Positions 43,230 to 52,389 of a DNA stretch of 64,000 nt are shown here, in pieces. Origin of the DNA: Fimbriimonadaceae bacterium (GTDB lineage Bacteria; Armatimonadota; Fimbriimonadia; Fimbriimonadales; Fimbriimonadaceae); NCBI GenBank assembly GCA_019454125.1, contig CP075365.1, positions 1,420,218 through 1,484,217 on the forward strand, in the 5' to 3' direction. The notes beneath the pieces are model-generated. The model did not search any database and was not told the DNA's origin. It saw only the letters and a list, made by a program, of their open reading frames with translations. Position 1 is the first letter of the stretch. Every line of letters starts with the position of its first letter. The position numbers and the translations under genes are program-made.

Positions 43230-44687
43230 ATGGCGGCGCGGTCCTTCCGGTTCAAGCTGCTGCTCTGGACCGGGCTTTCGTTCTTTCTCGCGGTTTACGG
43301 GGTCGGCGCCGCGCTAGTCTGGGTGAGCGGTCGCGCGACTGAGAAGCTCTTCGACGAGGCGCTGATGGAGATGGCGCGGGTGGCCGCGGAGGGGCCCAAC
43401 CCCTTACGGCACCGTGAGGAGCCACGCCGTGGCGAACCTTTTGGCCTTGGGGAACCACCCTTGGGGCGCCGCGGTCCAGATCAGGACCGCACACAGGACG
43501 GGCTTCCTCTGAAGTCGCCCCGCTTCGTCGGCGTGGCCCCTGACGGTGCCTTGGTCGGGGAGGGCTGGGACGACGCCCTCGCTCGGGCCGCCCTTAAGAA
43601 AGGAGCCTTTGTCGGAGACTCGCAAGGCGAGGGGAAGGTGCTCCGCGTCGCCTCCGTCCCGGTCCGGGGTCGCCAAGGGCGGGTCTTGGGCGTCGTCCAA
43701 ACCGCCGATGACCCGGCGAGCCTCGCCCTCGGCCGCCAAGCCCAGCAAAACACTTTGCTGCTTGCGGCGCCGGTCTGCCTAGTCCTGGTCGCGCTCTTGG
43801 CGAAGGCGCTTTCGGACCAGGTCCTCCGCCCGGTGGGCCGTGCGACGGAGTTGGCCCGGGCCATCGCCGCAGACCCTGGCGCGGGGGTGCGCCTTCCCGT
43901 CGAGGGCGACGACGAGATGGCGCAGATGGCAGGGGCGTTCAACAAGATGACGGACGGACTGCAGGCTAGCAACCGCCGCTTGGCGGAGGCGCTGGAGGCA
44001 CAGCGCCGCTTCACAGCGGACGCCTCGCACGAACTGCGGACGCCGCTCACGCGCATCACCCTCGCCGCGGAGAACGGCGCTGGCGAGAACGTCGACCCGG
44101 AAGGGCGGAAGACGGCACTTGAAACGGTCAAGCGCTCGGCCGCATCCATGCGACGGCTGATCGAAGGCCTCCTCGCCCTTTCGCGCAGCGACACAGGCCG
44201 GCTTGAGCTTGAACTTGGACCGGTCAAATTGAAACAGGCAGCTGTCGAAGCGGTCGCGGAAGCGGGTTTGGCGGCAGACCCCCGGGTCAGCGTCGAGGGG
44301 GCGGAGGTGACCGTCGGCGCCGATTCCGACGCGCTGAGGCGGATCCTCGTGAACCTCTTGGAGAACGCGACCCGGGTGACGCCACCGGAGGGCAGCGTGA
44401 CGATCGCGGTGGAGGCGGTCGGCCCCAGGCTGACCGTCACGGACACGGGGCCGGGCGTCGCCCCTGAGCACAGGGAGCGCATCTTTGACCGCTTCTTCCG
44501 GGCGGACGAGTCGCGGTCCCGTGCATCGGGCGGGAACGGACTGGGCCTCGCCATCGCCCGCGAGCTTGCCCAAGCCATGGCTGCCAAGCTCTATTTGATG
44601 CCGGGAACGGGGCCCGGTGCTACTTTTTGCATCGATTTTTCGCCTTCTGACCCTTCCTCACAAGATTCAAACAGCGAAATTGTATGA
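43230..44687 (+). CDS. Sensor histidine kinase
   Basis: A 485-residue membrane kinase, partner of the upstream regulator. Membrane segments at about 10-31 and 171-192 flank a 140-residue periplasmic domain rich in charged residues. Then come a HAMP linker (VLRPVGRATELARAIA), the HisKA box FTADASHELRTPLTRI with the phospho-histidine, and the HATPase domain with N box NLLENATRVTP, G1 DTGPGVAP and G2 GGNGLGLAIA. A Spy-like periplasmic protein follows, so envelope stress is a plausible signal, as in Cpx systems; this is inference from context. Confidence 0.93.
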   Translation: MAARSFRFKLLLWTGLSFFLAVYGVGAALVWVSGRATEKLFDEALMEMARVAAEGPNPLRHREEPRRGEPFGLGEPPLGRRGPDQDRTQDGLPLKSPRFVGVAPDGALVGEGWDDALARAALKKGAFVGDSQGEGKVLRVASVPVRGRQGRVLGVVQTADDPASLALGRQAQQNTLLLAAPVCLVLVALLAKALSDQVLRPVGRATELARAIAADPGAGVRLPVEGDDEMAQMAGAFNKMTDGLQASNRRLAEALEAQRRFTADASHELRTPLTRITLAAENGAGENVDPEGRKTALETVKRSAASMRRLIEGLLALSRSDTGRLELELGPVKLKQAAVEAVAEAGLAADPRVSVEGAEVTVGADSDALRRILVNLLENATRVTPPEGSVTIAVEAVGPRLTVTDTGPGVAPEHRERIFDRFFRADESRSRASGGNGLGLAIARELAQAMAAKLYLMPGTGPGATFCIDFSPSDPSSQDSNSEIV

Positions 44688-44730
44688 ATGGGAGGAAGCC
44701 GGCACAAGCCGGAACCAAAAGAGAAAAGCG

Positions 44731-45360
44731 ATGAAACAGCGAAAAGGTCTTTCGAGCATTTTGGCCCTCGGTGCGGCCCTTGCCCTTGCCGGTTCGGCTC
44801 TCGCCCAGCAGGGCGGGCCGCCGCCCCAAGGGATGGGACCGGGCGGCCCGGGCGGCCGCGGAGGCCGTGGCGGCGGACTCGTGGCCGTCCTCCAGATGTC
44901 CACCGTGCAGAAGCACCTTGGGCTCACCGCGCAGCAGATCCAGCAACTTCAGCTCATGCGCCCGCCGCGACGCGGCGAGGGCGGTGGCGAACCTGGAAAG
45001 GTCGACAACCCGATCGAGAAGGTCCTGAACGCGAACCAGGCGGCCCGAGCCAAGCAGCTCGCCCTCCAGTTTGACGCTCCCATGTCATTGATGGGGCCAG
45101 AAGCGGAAGGCTTAAAGCTCACCGAGCAGCAGCGCGACGCCATCCGCCAGATCATTGAGAAGGCGATGCCGCGCCCCGAGCAAGGTGAGCGCCGCGACCA
45201 AGGTCAGCGCCTGGATTGGAACAAGATGCAGGCCGCCAAGGCGGGTGCCTACAAGCAAGCCCTGGCCCTGCTCAGCGCCAACCAGAAGCAGGTCTGGGCG
45301 AAGCTGACGGGCGATCCCTTCACCCAGTGGGTGGAGCCGCAGCGGCCCAACCGCGACTGA
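44731..45360 (+). CDS. Periplasmic Spy/CpxP-like protein
   Basis: A 209-residue exported protein. The signal peptide ends ALAGSALAQ, followed by a Gly/Pro-rich stretch, and the mature part is helical with two LTxxQ-type motifs (LGLTAQQIQQLQLM and LKLTEQQRDAIRQI), the hallmark of Spy/CpxP proteins. These act as periplasmic chaperones or as inhibitors of a sensor kinase. It lies 43 bases after the histidine kinase gene and before a strong terminator, so it is probably the last gene of the two-component operon and a feedback regulator of it. Confidence 0.75.
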   Translation: MKQRKGLSSILALGAALALAGSALAQQGGPPPQGMGPGGPGGRGGRGGGLVAVLQMSTVQKHLGLTAQQIQQLQLMRPPRRGEGGGEPGKVDNPIEKVLNANQAARAKQLALQFDAPMSLMGPEAEGLKLTEQQRDAIRQIIEKAMPRPEQGERRDQGQRLDWNKMQAAKAGAYKQALALLSANQKQVWAKLTGDPFTQWVEPQRPNRD

Positions 45361-45368
45361 CAAACATC

Positions 45369-45400
45369 AGCCCCCGGACTTCGGCCCGGGGGCTTTTTTT
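45369..45400 (+). terminator. Rho-independent terminator of the two-component operon
   Basis: AGCCCCCGG (45369-45377) pairs with CCGGGGGCT (45386-45394) and is followed by a T-run to 45400. It lies 9 bases after the Spy-like stop. Confidence 0.9.
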
Positions 45401-45444
45401 GTGCGCGGTCGGAACCGCTTTCGCCGTCTCGCGCGTACCTGGCC

Positions 45445-45945
45445 ATGCAGATGAGAACTCGTATGGCTTTGGTTTGTCTCGCCCTCTTGCCTGGCTTGGC
45501 CCTCGCCCAGAAGAGCGACACAGATTCTATCGATTCGATCATCAACGCCCTCTATGACGTGATCTCGGGCCCGGCGGGCCAGAAAAGGGACTGGGGCCGG
45601 TTCCACAGGCTCTTTGCGCCCGGCGCCCGCATGATCGTCACCGCGAAGAGGGACGAGAAGATCGTCTCCACCGCGCTGACCCCCGAAGACTATGAAAAGC
45701 GGGGCGGGCCCATTCTGGAGAAAGACGGGTTCGAAGAGAAGGAGCTTTCGCGAAGGGTCGAGAGCTACGGCGCGGTCGCCCACGTCTTCAGCACCTATGA
45801 CTCGCAGATCGGCGGCAAGCCCTACGATCGGGGAATCAATAGCATCCAGCTCACGTTCGACGGGGAGCGCTGGTGGATCCAAAGCCTCGCCTGGTCGGGC
45901 GAGCAAAACTTCGGCCCGATCCCGGAGAAATATCTGGGGGGCTAA
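45445..45945 (+). CDS. Exported NTF2/SnoaL-like protein
   Basis: A 166-residue exported protein. The signal peptide is TRMALVCLALLPGLALAQ. The mature part begins with SIDSIINALYDVISGPAGQK and DWGRFHRLFAPGARMIVT, and ends with a strand WWIQSLAWSGE, the alpha+beta cone layout of NTF2-like (SnoaL/DUF4440) domains. Such domains are often enzymes of small molecules or binding modules; no catalytic pair is clear. It stands alone between two terminators. A TACCT element lies close before the ATG. Confidence 0.7.
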   Translation: MQMRTRMALVCLALLPGLALAQKSDTDSIDSIINALYDVISGPAGQKRDWGRFHRLFAPGARMIVTAKRDEKIVSTALTPEDYEKRGGPILEKDGFEEKELSRRVESYGAVAHVFSTYDSQIGGKPYDRGINSIQLTFDGERWWIQSLAWSGEQNFGPIPEKYLGG

Positions 45946-45971
45946 GCGGGTCAGCCGGCGACCGGGCGACG

Positions 45972-46022
45972 AAAAAGAATGAGCGACTGACACCGCCTTT
46001 GGTCTCAGCCGCTCATTTTTGT
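45972..46022. terminator. Bidirectional terminator between convergent genes
   Basis: AAAAAGAATGAGCG (45972-45985) can pair with CGCTCATTTTT (46010-46020) around a 24-base loop. Each strand ends in a T-rich run, as expected for a terminator serving both the NTF2-like gene and the PEP-CTERM gene. Confidence 0.75.
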
Positions 46023-46036
46023 CGCTTGACGCCTCT

Positions 46037-46813
46037 TTACTTGCGGCGGCGAGCGGCGAGGGCGGCGAGGCCCGCGCCAAGCACGAGCATCGTGGCCGGT
46101 TCCGGAACGACCGCCAGGCCGTCATGGGCGCCCAGTCCGCTCAGAAGCAGGTTGCGCGTGTAGTTGGCCGGGTTGTAGCTGTAAAGGTTTCCACTCCAAT
46201 CGATGGCGAGGATGCGGTTCAGGTCCTGAACGTATGCCATGCCGCCGTTGTCCACGAAGCCGTCGCCGCCAAGGTTCGTCGCCGAACCATTGGTGCGGTC
46301 AAGGCTGTGGAAAGTGCCCGGGCCTGCGAACATGCCGAGCAATTCGCCGGTCGAACTGTTGTAGGTCATGGCGTCCAGGTTGATGAACGGGTTTCCGATC
46401 GCGGTGGCCGCGCCAGTGTTCATGTCGAGCTCGAACAGGCCCTGAGGGTTGTCCGTGGACTTGCCGGCGTAAAGTTTGCCGTTGCTCTGGTCATAGGCAA
46501 GTCCGAACAGGCTGGTGACGCCGGTCGATCCGATCGCAGTGGCGGCGCCGGTGTTCAGGTTGACCCGGTAAAGCGTGCTGATAGCGCCGAATCCGCCGCC
46601 CCAGCCGTCCACCATGTACATCGTGTTGTTTGCCGTGTTGTAGGCCAAATCCCCGAATTCAAAGCCGACGCCAAGAAGGCCGACGTTGCTGAACGCCAGG
46701 GTGTTGGAGTCCAATTTGCGGAGCATATTGTCCGACTCACGGACCGTGTAAAGATCCACGGCAAAGGCAGAGCTTGCGACAGCTGCAAGCGCGATAGCGA
46801 AAATCCTCTTCAT
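46037..46813 (-). CDS. PEP-CTERM protein with repeated Asn-Thr-Gly-rich units
   Basis: A 258-residue exported protein with signal peptide KRIFAIALAAVASSAFA and a C-terminal sorting tail: VVPEPATMLVLGAGLAALAA then RRRK. The body repeats VNLNTGAATAIG and DMNTGAATAIG, with a third related unit RTNGSATNLG, and looks like a propeller of Gly-Asn-rich blades. PEP-CTERM tails are recognised by exosortase, which anchors or releases proteins at the envelope in species with extracellular polysaccharide. SD GGAG precedes ATG 46813. No exosortase gene is in the window. Confidence 0.85.
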   Translation of the reverse strand: MKRIFAIALAAVASSAFAVDLYTVRESDNMLRKLDSNTLAFSNVGLLGVGFEFGDLAYNTANNTMYMVDGWGGGFGAISTLYRVNLNTGAATAIGSTGVTSLFGLAYDQSNGKLYAGKSTDNPQGLFELDMNTGAATAIGNPFINLDAMTYNSSTGELLGMFAGPGTFHSLDRTNGSATNLGGDGFVDNGGMAYVQDLNRILAIDWSGNLYSYNPANYTRNLLLSGLGAHDGLAVVPEPATMLVLGAGLAALAARRRK

Positions 46814-46895
46814 ATCCATCTCCAAGAGTACAAACTCCGATATATAGGATACACCCCAAAAGAGGCGCTTTACTATAAACGGTGCCAGTAAAATT

Positions 46896-47306
46896 ATGAG
46901 AACTCATACCGAGTACCTAACTTTCGCTACAAATTCCCGCGAGGAGTTCGTGAGGATCACTGATGAAATCGCCGCGATCGTCGCGGAATCAAAGGTCCAC
47001 GAAGGCATGGTCCTCGTCTCCGCGATGCACATTACGGCCGCGGTCTACGTCAACGACTGGGAGGGCGGGCTGATCGAGGACATCAAGGAATGGCTGGGCA
47101 GCCTCGCCCCAAAAAAGGACTACCGGCACCATCGAACTGGTGAAGACAACGGCGAAGCCCACCTGAAGAACCTCCTGTTGCACCACCAAGTGATCTTGCC
47201 GATCACAGCTGGGAGGCTGGACCTGGGGCCGTGGCAGCAGGTCTTTTACGCGGAGTTTGACGGCCAGCGTCGTAAGCGCGTCGTGGTCAAAGTCATGGGG
47301 GTCTAA
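46896..47306 (+). CDS. YjbQ family protein (UPF0047)
   Basis: A 136-residue protein with the UPF0047 pattern: [19 protein letters not shown], then [18 protein letters not shown] and [19 protein letters not shown]. Members fold as a trimer with His residues in a central cleft and have weak thiamine-phosphate synthase activity reported; the physiological role is unclear. It starts ATG 46896 after an A/T-rich stretch and ends 5 bases from the convergent ffh stop. Confidence 0.88.
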   Translation: MRTHTEYLTFATNSREEFVRITDEIAAIVAESKVHEGMVLVSAMHITAAVYVNDWEGGLIEDIKEWLGSLAPKKDYRHHRTGEDNGEAHLKNLLLHHQVILPITAGRLDLGPWQQVFYAEFDGQRRKRVVVKVMGV

Positions 47307-47311
47307 GGGGG

Positions 47312-48661
47312 CTAGCGTCGGCGCTTGCCGAACTTCTGCATGCGCTGCTGCATCTTGGCCATCTGCTTCATGCCTTTCCGCATCTCGTAGAGCTGCTCGA
47401 TCAGACGGTTGACGTCGGCTTGGCTGGTTCCCGAGCCTTGCGCGATGCGCTTGCGCCGCGAGCCGTTCAGCAGCTCGGGGTTGGCGCGTTCTTTCGGGGT
47501 CATGCTGAGAACGATGGCCTCAAGGTGGTCCAGGCGGCGCTCGTCGAGGTTCTCCAGGGCTTCCTCGGGGACCGCGTTGGAGAGGCCCGGGATCATCTTC
47601 ATCAGGCTCTTCATCGAGCCCATCTTGCGGACCATGCGCGTCTGCTGGAGGAAGTCGTTGAAGTCGATCTTGCCCGACTTCATCTTGTCCTCCATCCCCG
47701 CCATGTCCTCGCCCTGGAAGGCGACCTCGGCCTTTTCGATGATGCCGAGCACGTCGCCCATGCCGAGGATCCGGCCCGCCATGCGGTCGGCCTGGAAGAA
47801 CTCCAGCGCGTCGGTCTGCTCACCTGTCCCGATGAACCGTACGGGAACTCCCGTGGCTTGCCGGACGCTGAGCACGGCCCCGCCCCGGGCGTCGCCGTCG
47901 AGCTTGGTGAAGATCGCGCCCGTGAGGCTCAGCCGTTCATGGAAGGCGTTCGCGACGTTCACCGCCTCTTGGCCCGTGGTCGCGTCGAGCACGAGAAACG
48001 TCTCGCTCGGCTTGGTCTCCTGGGAGACGCGACGGAGCTCCTCCATCAGCGGCTGATCGATGCTCAGCCGCCCGGCGGTGTCGAGAACGACGACGTCGAG
48101 GAAGAGGTGGCGAGCCCGCTCCACGGCTTGGCGCGCGACCGTGACCGGGTCGGTGGCCGCCGCCCCCTCACCGGAATCCGGCCCCCAGACGGGCACGCCA
48201 ACCTGCTCGCCCAGGACTTGGAGCTGCTTCACCGCAGCGGGTCGCTGAAGGTCGCAGGCCGCCAAGATCGGCTTCTTGCCCTGGCGGACGAGCCACTTCG
48301 CCAACTTCGCGCAGGTGGTCGTCTTGCCGGAACCCTGAAGGCCGCACATCAGCACGACGGTCGGCGGGGCGGGCGACCAATTGACCGGCGTTTCGCCTTG
48401 ACCGAGCAGTTCGATCAGCTCGTCGCGGACGATTTTGATGATGGTCTGGTCGGCCGAGAGGCTGCCGAAGACCTCTTCACCCACCGCCTTCTCCTTGATC
48501 TGCGCGACAAACTGCTTCGCGACCTGGAAGTTGACGTCGGCCTCCAAAAGCGCCACGCGCACTTCGCGGAGCATTTGGTTGACGTCGTCCTCACTCAGAC
48601 GGCCCTTCTTGCGCAGGCCGGCAAAGATCGAGCCGAGACGCTTCGTGAGGTTGTCGAGCAC
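47312..48661 (-). CDS. ffh: Signal recognition particle protein Ffh
   Basis: The SRP GTPase that brings nascent membrane proteins to FtsY. A helical N domain precedes the G domain, with G1 GLQGSGKTTT, DLQRPAAVKQL, G3 VLDTAGR, and TKLDGDARGGA, followed by a Met-rich M domain with MPGL-type segments (MKSLMKMIPGLSN) and a C-terminal QQRMQKFGKRRR. Length 449, normal. GTG 48661 follows a TAGACT box by 7 bases. No rpsP-rimM-trmD cluster follows, unlike many bacteria. Confidence 0.96.
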   Translation of the reverse strand: MLDNLTKRLGSIFAGLRKKGRLSEDDVNQMLREVRVALLEADVNFQVAKQFVAQIKEKAVGEEVFGSLSADQTIIKIVRDELIELLGQGETPVNWSPAPPTVVLMCGLQGSGKTTTCAKLAKWLVRQGKKPILAACDLQRPAAVKQLQVLGEQVGVPVWGPDSGEGAAATDPVTVARQAVERARHLFLDVVVLDTAGRLSIDQPLMEELRRVSQETKPSETFLVLDATTGQEAVNVANAFHERLSLTGAIFTKLDGDARGGAVLSVRQATGVPVRFIGTGEQTDALEFFQADRMAGRILGMGDVLGIIEKAEVAFQGEDMAGMEDKMKSGKIDFNDFLQQTRMVRKMGSMKSLMKMIPGLSNAVPEEALENLDERRLDHLEAIVLSMTPKERANPELLNGSRRKRIAQGSGTSQADVNRLIEQLYEMRKGMKQMAKMQQRMQKFGKRRR

Positions 48662-48668
48662 TGAGGCA

Positions 48669-48674
48669 AGTCTA
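48669..48674 (-). promoter_or_regulatory. -10 box of a leaderless promoter (TAGACT) for ffh
   Basis: Read on the minus strand, TAGACT ends 7 bases before GTG 48661. Confidence 0.5.
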
Positions 48675-48700
48675 CCGGTTGGGGTAGATCCGGCCCCTTG

Positions 48701-49549
48701 CTAGCGGGCGCCGCTACTGGGCCCACTCGCTACCGGGCGGTCCAGACTTGACCGGATCGCCACGACCTGGCGCAGGAGCTCCTCTGCCATCGCGAGGGGC
48801 CACTGGGTGGCCGCGTCGCTCAAGGCGCGATCGGGGTCCGGATGGACTTCCAAGAAGAGCGCGTCGATGCCGACCGCCGTCGCGGCGCGGGCCAGGGCGG
48901 GGATCGCCTCACGGTTGCCGCCGCTTGCGGTGCCCGCACCGCCGGGGCGCTGGGCCGAGTGGGTGGCGTCAAAGCAGACCGGCCAGCCGAACGAGCGCAT
49001 GGTCTCCAGCCCTGGCATGTCCACAACGAGGGTGTTGTAGCCGAATGTGGTGCCTCGTTCGGTCAGCATGATCCCGCCGGCCCCGAAGGCTTCCAGCTTC
49101 CGCACGATGTTTCCCGTATCGTGGGGAGCAAGGAACTGGCCCTTCTTCACGTTCACGGGCCGCCCCGTAGCCGCGCACGCCTCCAGTAGGTCGGATTGAC
49201 GGCAGAGGAACGCGGGCACCTGCAGCAGATCGACCGCTTGCGCGACCGCGGCGGCTTGGTCGGGGAGGTGGACGTCGGTGGTGGTCGGAACTCCGAACTC
49301 TTGGCCGACAGTCTGCAAGATACGCAGCCCTTCTTCCATGCCCAGCCCTCGCTTCGAATCGACCGAAGTGCGGTTCGCCTTGTCGAACGAGGCTTTGAAC
49401 ACATAGCCGAGCCCGAGCCGGGCGCAGGCTTGGGAAACGCCCTCCGCCACCTCGCGGCAGAGACTGAGCGATTCGGCCATGCACGGCCCGGCGATCACGA
49501 CCAGACTCGGTCCGCCGACCTCGACCGAACCCATCCGAAACGACTTCAA
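48701..49549 (-). CDS. kdsA: 3-deoxy-8-phosphooctulonate synthase
   Basis: Condenses phosphoenolpyruvate and arabinose 5-phosphate to KDO-8-phosphate for lipopolysaccharide. It has GPCMAESLSLCREVA, YVFKASFDKANRTS, TDVHLPDQAAAVA, LLQVPAFLCRQSDLLEA, VNVKKGQFLAP, FDATHSAQRPG and EVHPDPDRALSD, all KdsA motifs. FDATHS with TDVHL indicates the family; metal dependence is not decided. TTG 49549 overlaps the dsbD stop (TTGA); ATG 49534 would shorten it by five residues. Its presence argues for an LPS-type outer membrane. Confidence 0.94.
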   Translation of the reverse strand: MKSFRMGSVEVGGPSLVVIAGPCMAESLSLCREVAEGVSQACARLGLGYVFKASFDKANRTSVDSKRGLGMEEGLRILQTVGQEFGVPTTTDVHLPDQAAAVAQAVDLLQVPAFLCRQSDLLEACAATGRPVNVKKGQFLAPHDTGNIVRKLEAFGAGGIMLTERGTTFGYNTLVVDMPGLETMRSFGWPVCFDATHSAQRPGGAGTASGGNREAIPALARAATAVGIDALFLEVHPDPDRALSDAATQWPLAMAEELLRQVVAIRSSLDRPVASGPSSGAR

Positions 49550-51378
49550 AGCTTGGCCCCCGCCTTGCGAAGCAGGGTCTTCAGTTCCTCCACGTTGTGG
49601 ATCTCGAACCTCGTGTCGAGTTTTTCGCCGCCCGGCTTGAAGGTCATGAAGTGGGGAAGGCCCACGATGTTGAACTCCTTCGTGGTGGCGTCGATATAAG
49701 CCGGGTCGACCCCTGTGCTGTGGTCGATCTTGAGTGCGACGACCTCGTTCAAAGCGGCGATCCCCTGAGGCGTGCGAAACACGTTCTTGTCGGTCTCCTG
49801 GCACTTCACGCACCAATCGGCGGTGACGTCGATGAAGATCGGCTTGCCGCTCTCTTTCGCCTTGGCGAAGGTCTCCGCGTTATACGGTTGCCAATTGACG
49901 CTGATCGCTCCGGGGTTGCCGAGCTGCCTCAACTCTTCGTTGAAGAGCGCTTGGGAGCGCGCCTCAAGGGCGGTGCCCGCCATCAAACCCAGCGCTAGCA
50001 ACGCCACGCCCTTGATCCCCATCACCAGCTTCGTGGGCTGTTCCTTTTCAAAGAACAGCAGGTAGGCGGCGGCGAGCCCATAGGCCGCGACCCAGCCAAG
50101 CAGGGTCCTCGGATCGTCGGGCTTCATGCCGAGCCCCTTGAAGAGGTAGTCCACCGCGAGCCACAAGACGACGAGGCCGAGGACGGACTTCACCGCCTTT
50201 AGCCAACCGCCAGATTTTGGCAAGACCTTGCTCGCTCCGGTCGAGACCGCGGCGAGGACGATGAAGGGGAGGCCAAGCCCGAGCCCGATCGAGGTGAAGA
50301 CGAGCAGGCCGATCCCCAAGTTCTGGGTGTTGGCGACTTCGATCGCGACCGCGCTGACCAGCGCGCCCGCACAGGGCGCCGCGGCGAAGCCCATGAGCAG
50401 CCCCATGATCAGGGCGCCGGTGGGGCCGGAACGGCCCTTCAGGTGCTTGCCGATGAATGGGGGGATGCCGATCTCATACACGTCGAACATCGAGAGCGCC
50501 AGCACCACCATCAACGCTGAGAGCGCGAAGAGGAACCAGGGCATCGTGAAGAGCGCCCCCACGCCCTTGCCGAGCGCGGCGAAGATGGCCCCCACCGCCC
50601 CGTAGGTCAGCGCGATCCCCATCGCATAAGAAAGGCCGAGACCGATCTTGGCCCCCCGGTTGGTCGCGCTCTGGTTGGAGAAATAGCTGACCGTGATCGG
50701 GATCATCGGATAGACGCAAGGCGTCAAGCAAAGCGCGAGCCCGACGATCATCGCGCCCAACACGATGAAGAGGAAGTTGCGCTGCCGGAAGTTCTCTTGT
50801 AGCCAACCGGCCAAACCGGAGCCATGCGGTTCAGCGACCGGTGGCGCGTCGGCCGGGGGCTGCTCTCCAGGAACCGGGTTGGTGGGCGCCGTGACGGGGG
50901 TCTCGCTCCCCGCACCACCGGCGGTCACGGCCAGGGCCGCCTTGGCTTGGATCGTCTTCGGCGGGAAGCAACTGGTGGCGTCGCACTGCTGGAACTTCAC
51001 GTCCAGCACGACCCTGTGCTCGCCCGTCTCCTTCGGCGCGACGATCTCGACCGGGATCCGCGTCTCGCCGGAATAGACCAAGACCGGTTCGGCAGACCCG
51101 CCGACCGCTTCGTTTGTGCCTTTCGGGTAGTCGACTTTCGAAAGCGTAGTCCCCTCGCCCGCCTTGACCTGGACCGGGATCATGTAGTCCTCGCTCGGCG
51201 GGTTCTGGTAGCCGTGCAGGCCTTCGGCAAAGGTCAGCACGACCGTTCCCTTCACGAGCTCGCCGGCCACAGCCTGCGGCTTCTCCAACTCCAGGCTAAG
51301 GGTCGGGGGCGTGTTCTGCGCCCAGGCGGCAATCGCCAGGAGGGTGGCGGTGACGAGGGCAAGGAGTCTTGGCTTCAT
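49546..51378 (-). CDS. dsbD: Thiol:disulfide interchange protein DsbD
   Basis: Moves electrons from cytoplasmic thioredoxin to the periplasm for disulfide reduction and cytochrome maturation. It has a signal peptide, an N-terminal DsbD-alpha domain with the CDATSCFPP pair, eight membrane segments with the reactive cysteines of ALCLTPCVYPMIP and AAPCAGALV, and a C-terminal thioredoxin domain with WCVKC. Length 610, normal for full DsbD. ATG 51378 is preferred over a longer open frame because it starts at the signal peptide. It is co-transcribed with kdsA. Confidence 0.94.
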   Translation of the reverse strand: MKPRLLALVTATLLAIAAWAQNTPPTLSLELEKPQAVAGELVKGTVVLTFAEGLHGYQNPPSEDYMIPVQVKAGEGTTLSKVDYPKGTNEAVGGSAEPVLVYSGETRIPVEIVAPKETGEHRVVLDVKFQQCDATSCFPPKTIQAKAALAVTAGGAGSETPVTAPTNPVPGEQPPADAPPVAEPHGSGLAGWLQENFRQRNFLFIVLGAMIVGLALCLTPCVYPMIPITVSYFSNQSATNRGAKIGLGLSYAMGIALTYGAVGAIFAALGKGVGALFTMPWFLFALSALMVVLALSMFDVYEIGIPPFIGKHLKGRSGPTGALIMGLLMGFAAAPCAGALVSAVAIEVANTQNLGIGLLVFTSIGLGLGLPFIVLAAVSTGASKVLPKSGGWLKAVKSVLGLVVLWLAVDYLFKGLGMKPDDPRTLLGWVAAYGLAAAYLLFFEKEQPTKLVMGIKGVALLALGLMAGTALEARSQALFNEELRQLGNPGAISVNWQPYNAETFAKAKESGKPIFIDVTADWCVKCQETDKNVFRTPQGIAALNEVVALKIDHSTGVDPAYIDATTKEFNIVGLPHFMTFKPGGEKLDTRFEIHNVEELKTLLRKAGAKL

Positions 51379-51472
51379 GACGGGGGTCAGCTCCGGGAGT
51401 CTACTCTCGGCCAAAACGGCCTTCGACCCGTGAATGGTTCCCGAGGGCCTGTTTTGGCGCGGGGCCCCGGGG

Positions 51473-52246
51473 CTAGCGGCCGGCGATGCCGAACCAGCGC
51501 TTGATCTTCGTAACGGTGGTCTGGCGGTTGATCTCGGCGATCGCAAGCGTGAGGGGCACCTCTTTCGGGCACACCTTGACGCAGTTTTGGGCGTTACCGC
51601 AGTTGGTGATGCCTTCCTCGCTGGTCATGACTTCCAACCGGTCTGCAGCGAGCGTCTTGCCCACCGGGTGGAGGTTGAACAGCAAGGTCTGGCCCACGGC
51701 GGCAGGGCCGATGAACTTCGACCGCTCGTTCACTTGCGGGCACGCTTCGACACAGCATCCGCACGTGATGCACCGGGAGAGGTCGTACCGGAGCTTGCGG
51801 ACCTCGTCGTCCTGGGGCGGGGCCATGCCGCGGTCGTACGAGCCGTCGATCGGCACCCAGCCCTTGATCTTGATCAAGTTCTCGAACATGCGGCTGCGGT
51901 CGACCATCAAATCCCGGACGAGCGGAAACTTCTTCATCGGCTCCAGCCGGATCTGCAGGACGTCGTCGATCTCCTCGCCGACTTCCTCGACCAGGGCCGT
52001 GCAGGACTGCCGGATGTGCCCGTTCACGTTCATCGTGCAGGATCCGCAGACTTCTTCCAGGCAGGCGGCTTCCCACGCGACCGGCTCGACCTTTTTGCCT
52101 TCGACCGTCGTCGGGTTCTTCCGGATCTCCATAAGGGCAGAGACCACGTTCATGTTCTGGCGATAAGGCAGCTCGAACGTGTCCCAAGTGACGGGCGCTT
52201 CAGCGTTCGCTTGGCGATGGATGATGAAACGGACTGTCTTCGCCAT
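51473..52246 (-). CDS. sdhB: Succinate dehydrogenase iron-sulfur subunit
   Basis: A 257-residue protein with the [2Fe-2S] motif [15 protein letters not shown] and a C-terminal ferredoxin domain with [15 protein letters not shown] and [16 protein letters not shown], which bind the [4Fe-4S] and [3Fe-4S] clusters. Motifs fit the Bacillus-type SdhB. ATG 52246 has GGAGGG 7 bases upstream. The flavoprotein (sdhA) and membrane anchor (sdhC) genes, normally adjacent, are not found on either side, so the complex is scattered or assembled from distant genes. Confidence 0.93.
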   Translation of the reverse strand: MAKTVRFIIHRQANAEAPVTWDTFELPYRQNMNVVSALMEIRKNPTTVEGKKVEPVAWEAACLEEVCGSCTMNVNGHIRQSCTALVEEVGEEIDDVLQIRLEPMKKFPLVRDLMVDRSRMFENLIKIKGWVPIDGSYDRGMAPPQDDEVRKLRYDLSRCITCGCCVEACPQVNERSKFIGPAAVGQTLLFNLHPVGKTLAADRLEVMTSEEGITNCGNAQNCVKVCPKEVPLTLAIAEINRQTTVTKIKRWFGIAGR

Positions 52247-52389
52247 ACGGCTACCCTCCATTCTACGCGGTTTGGGGGAAATCCATTTTATCGCGAGGCA
52301 CGGGGGCTTTGGCGAACGAACTTGGACCTATCGGCGTCACGATAAAGAGTTTGGGGGACGAAGTACCCTCTTACTTGAGGTGTCCTTGC

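Noticed and set aside
47420-48664. 414-codon plus-strand frame opposite ffh
   Set aside because: Complete antisense of a highly conserved gene; the composition is shadow-like.
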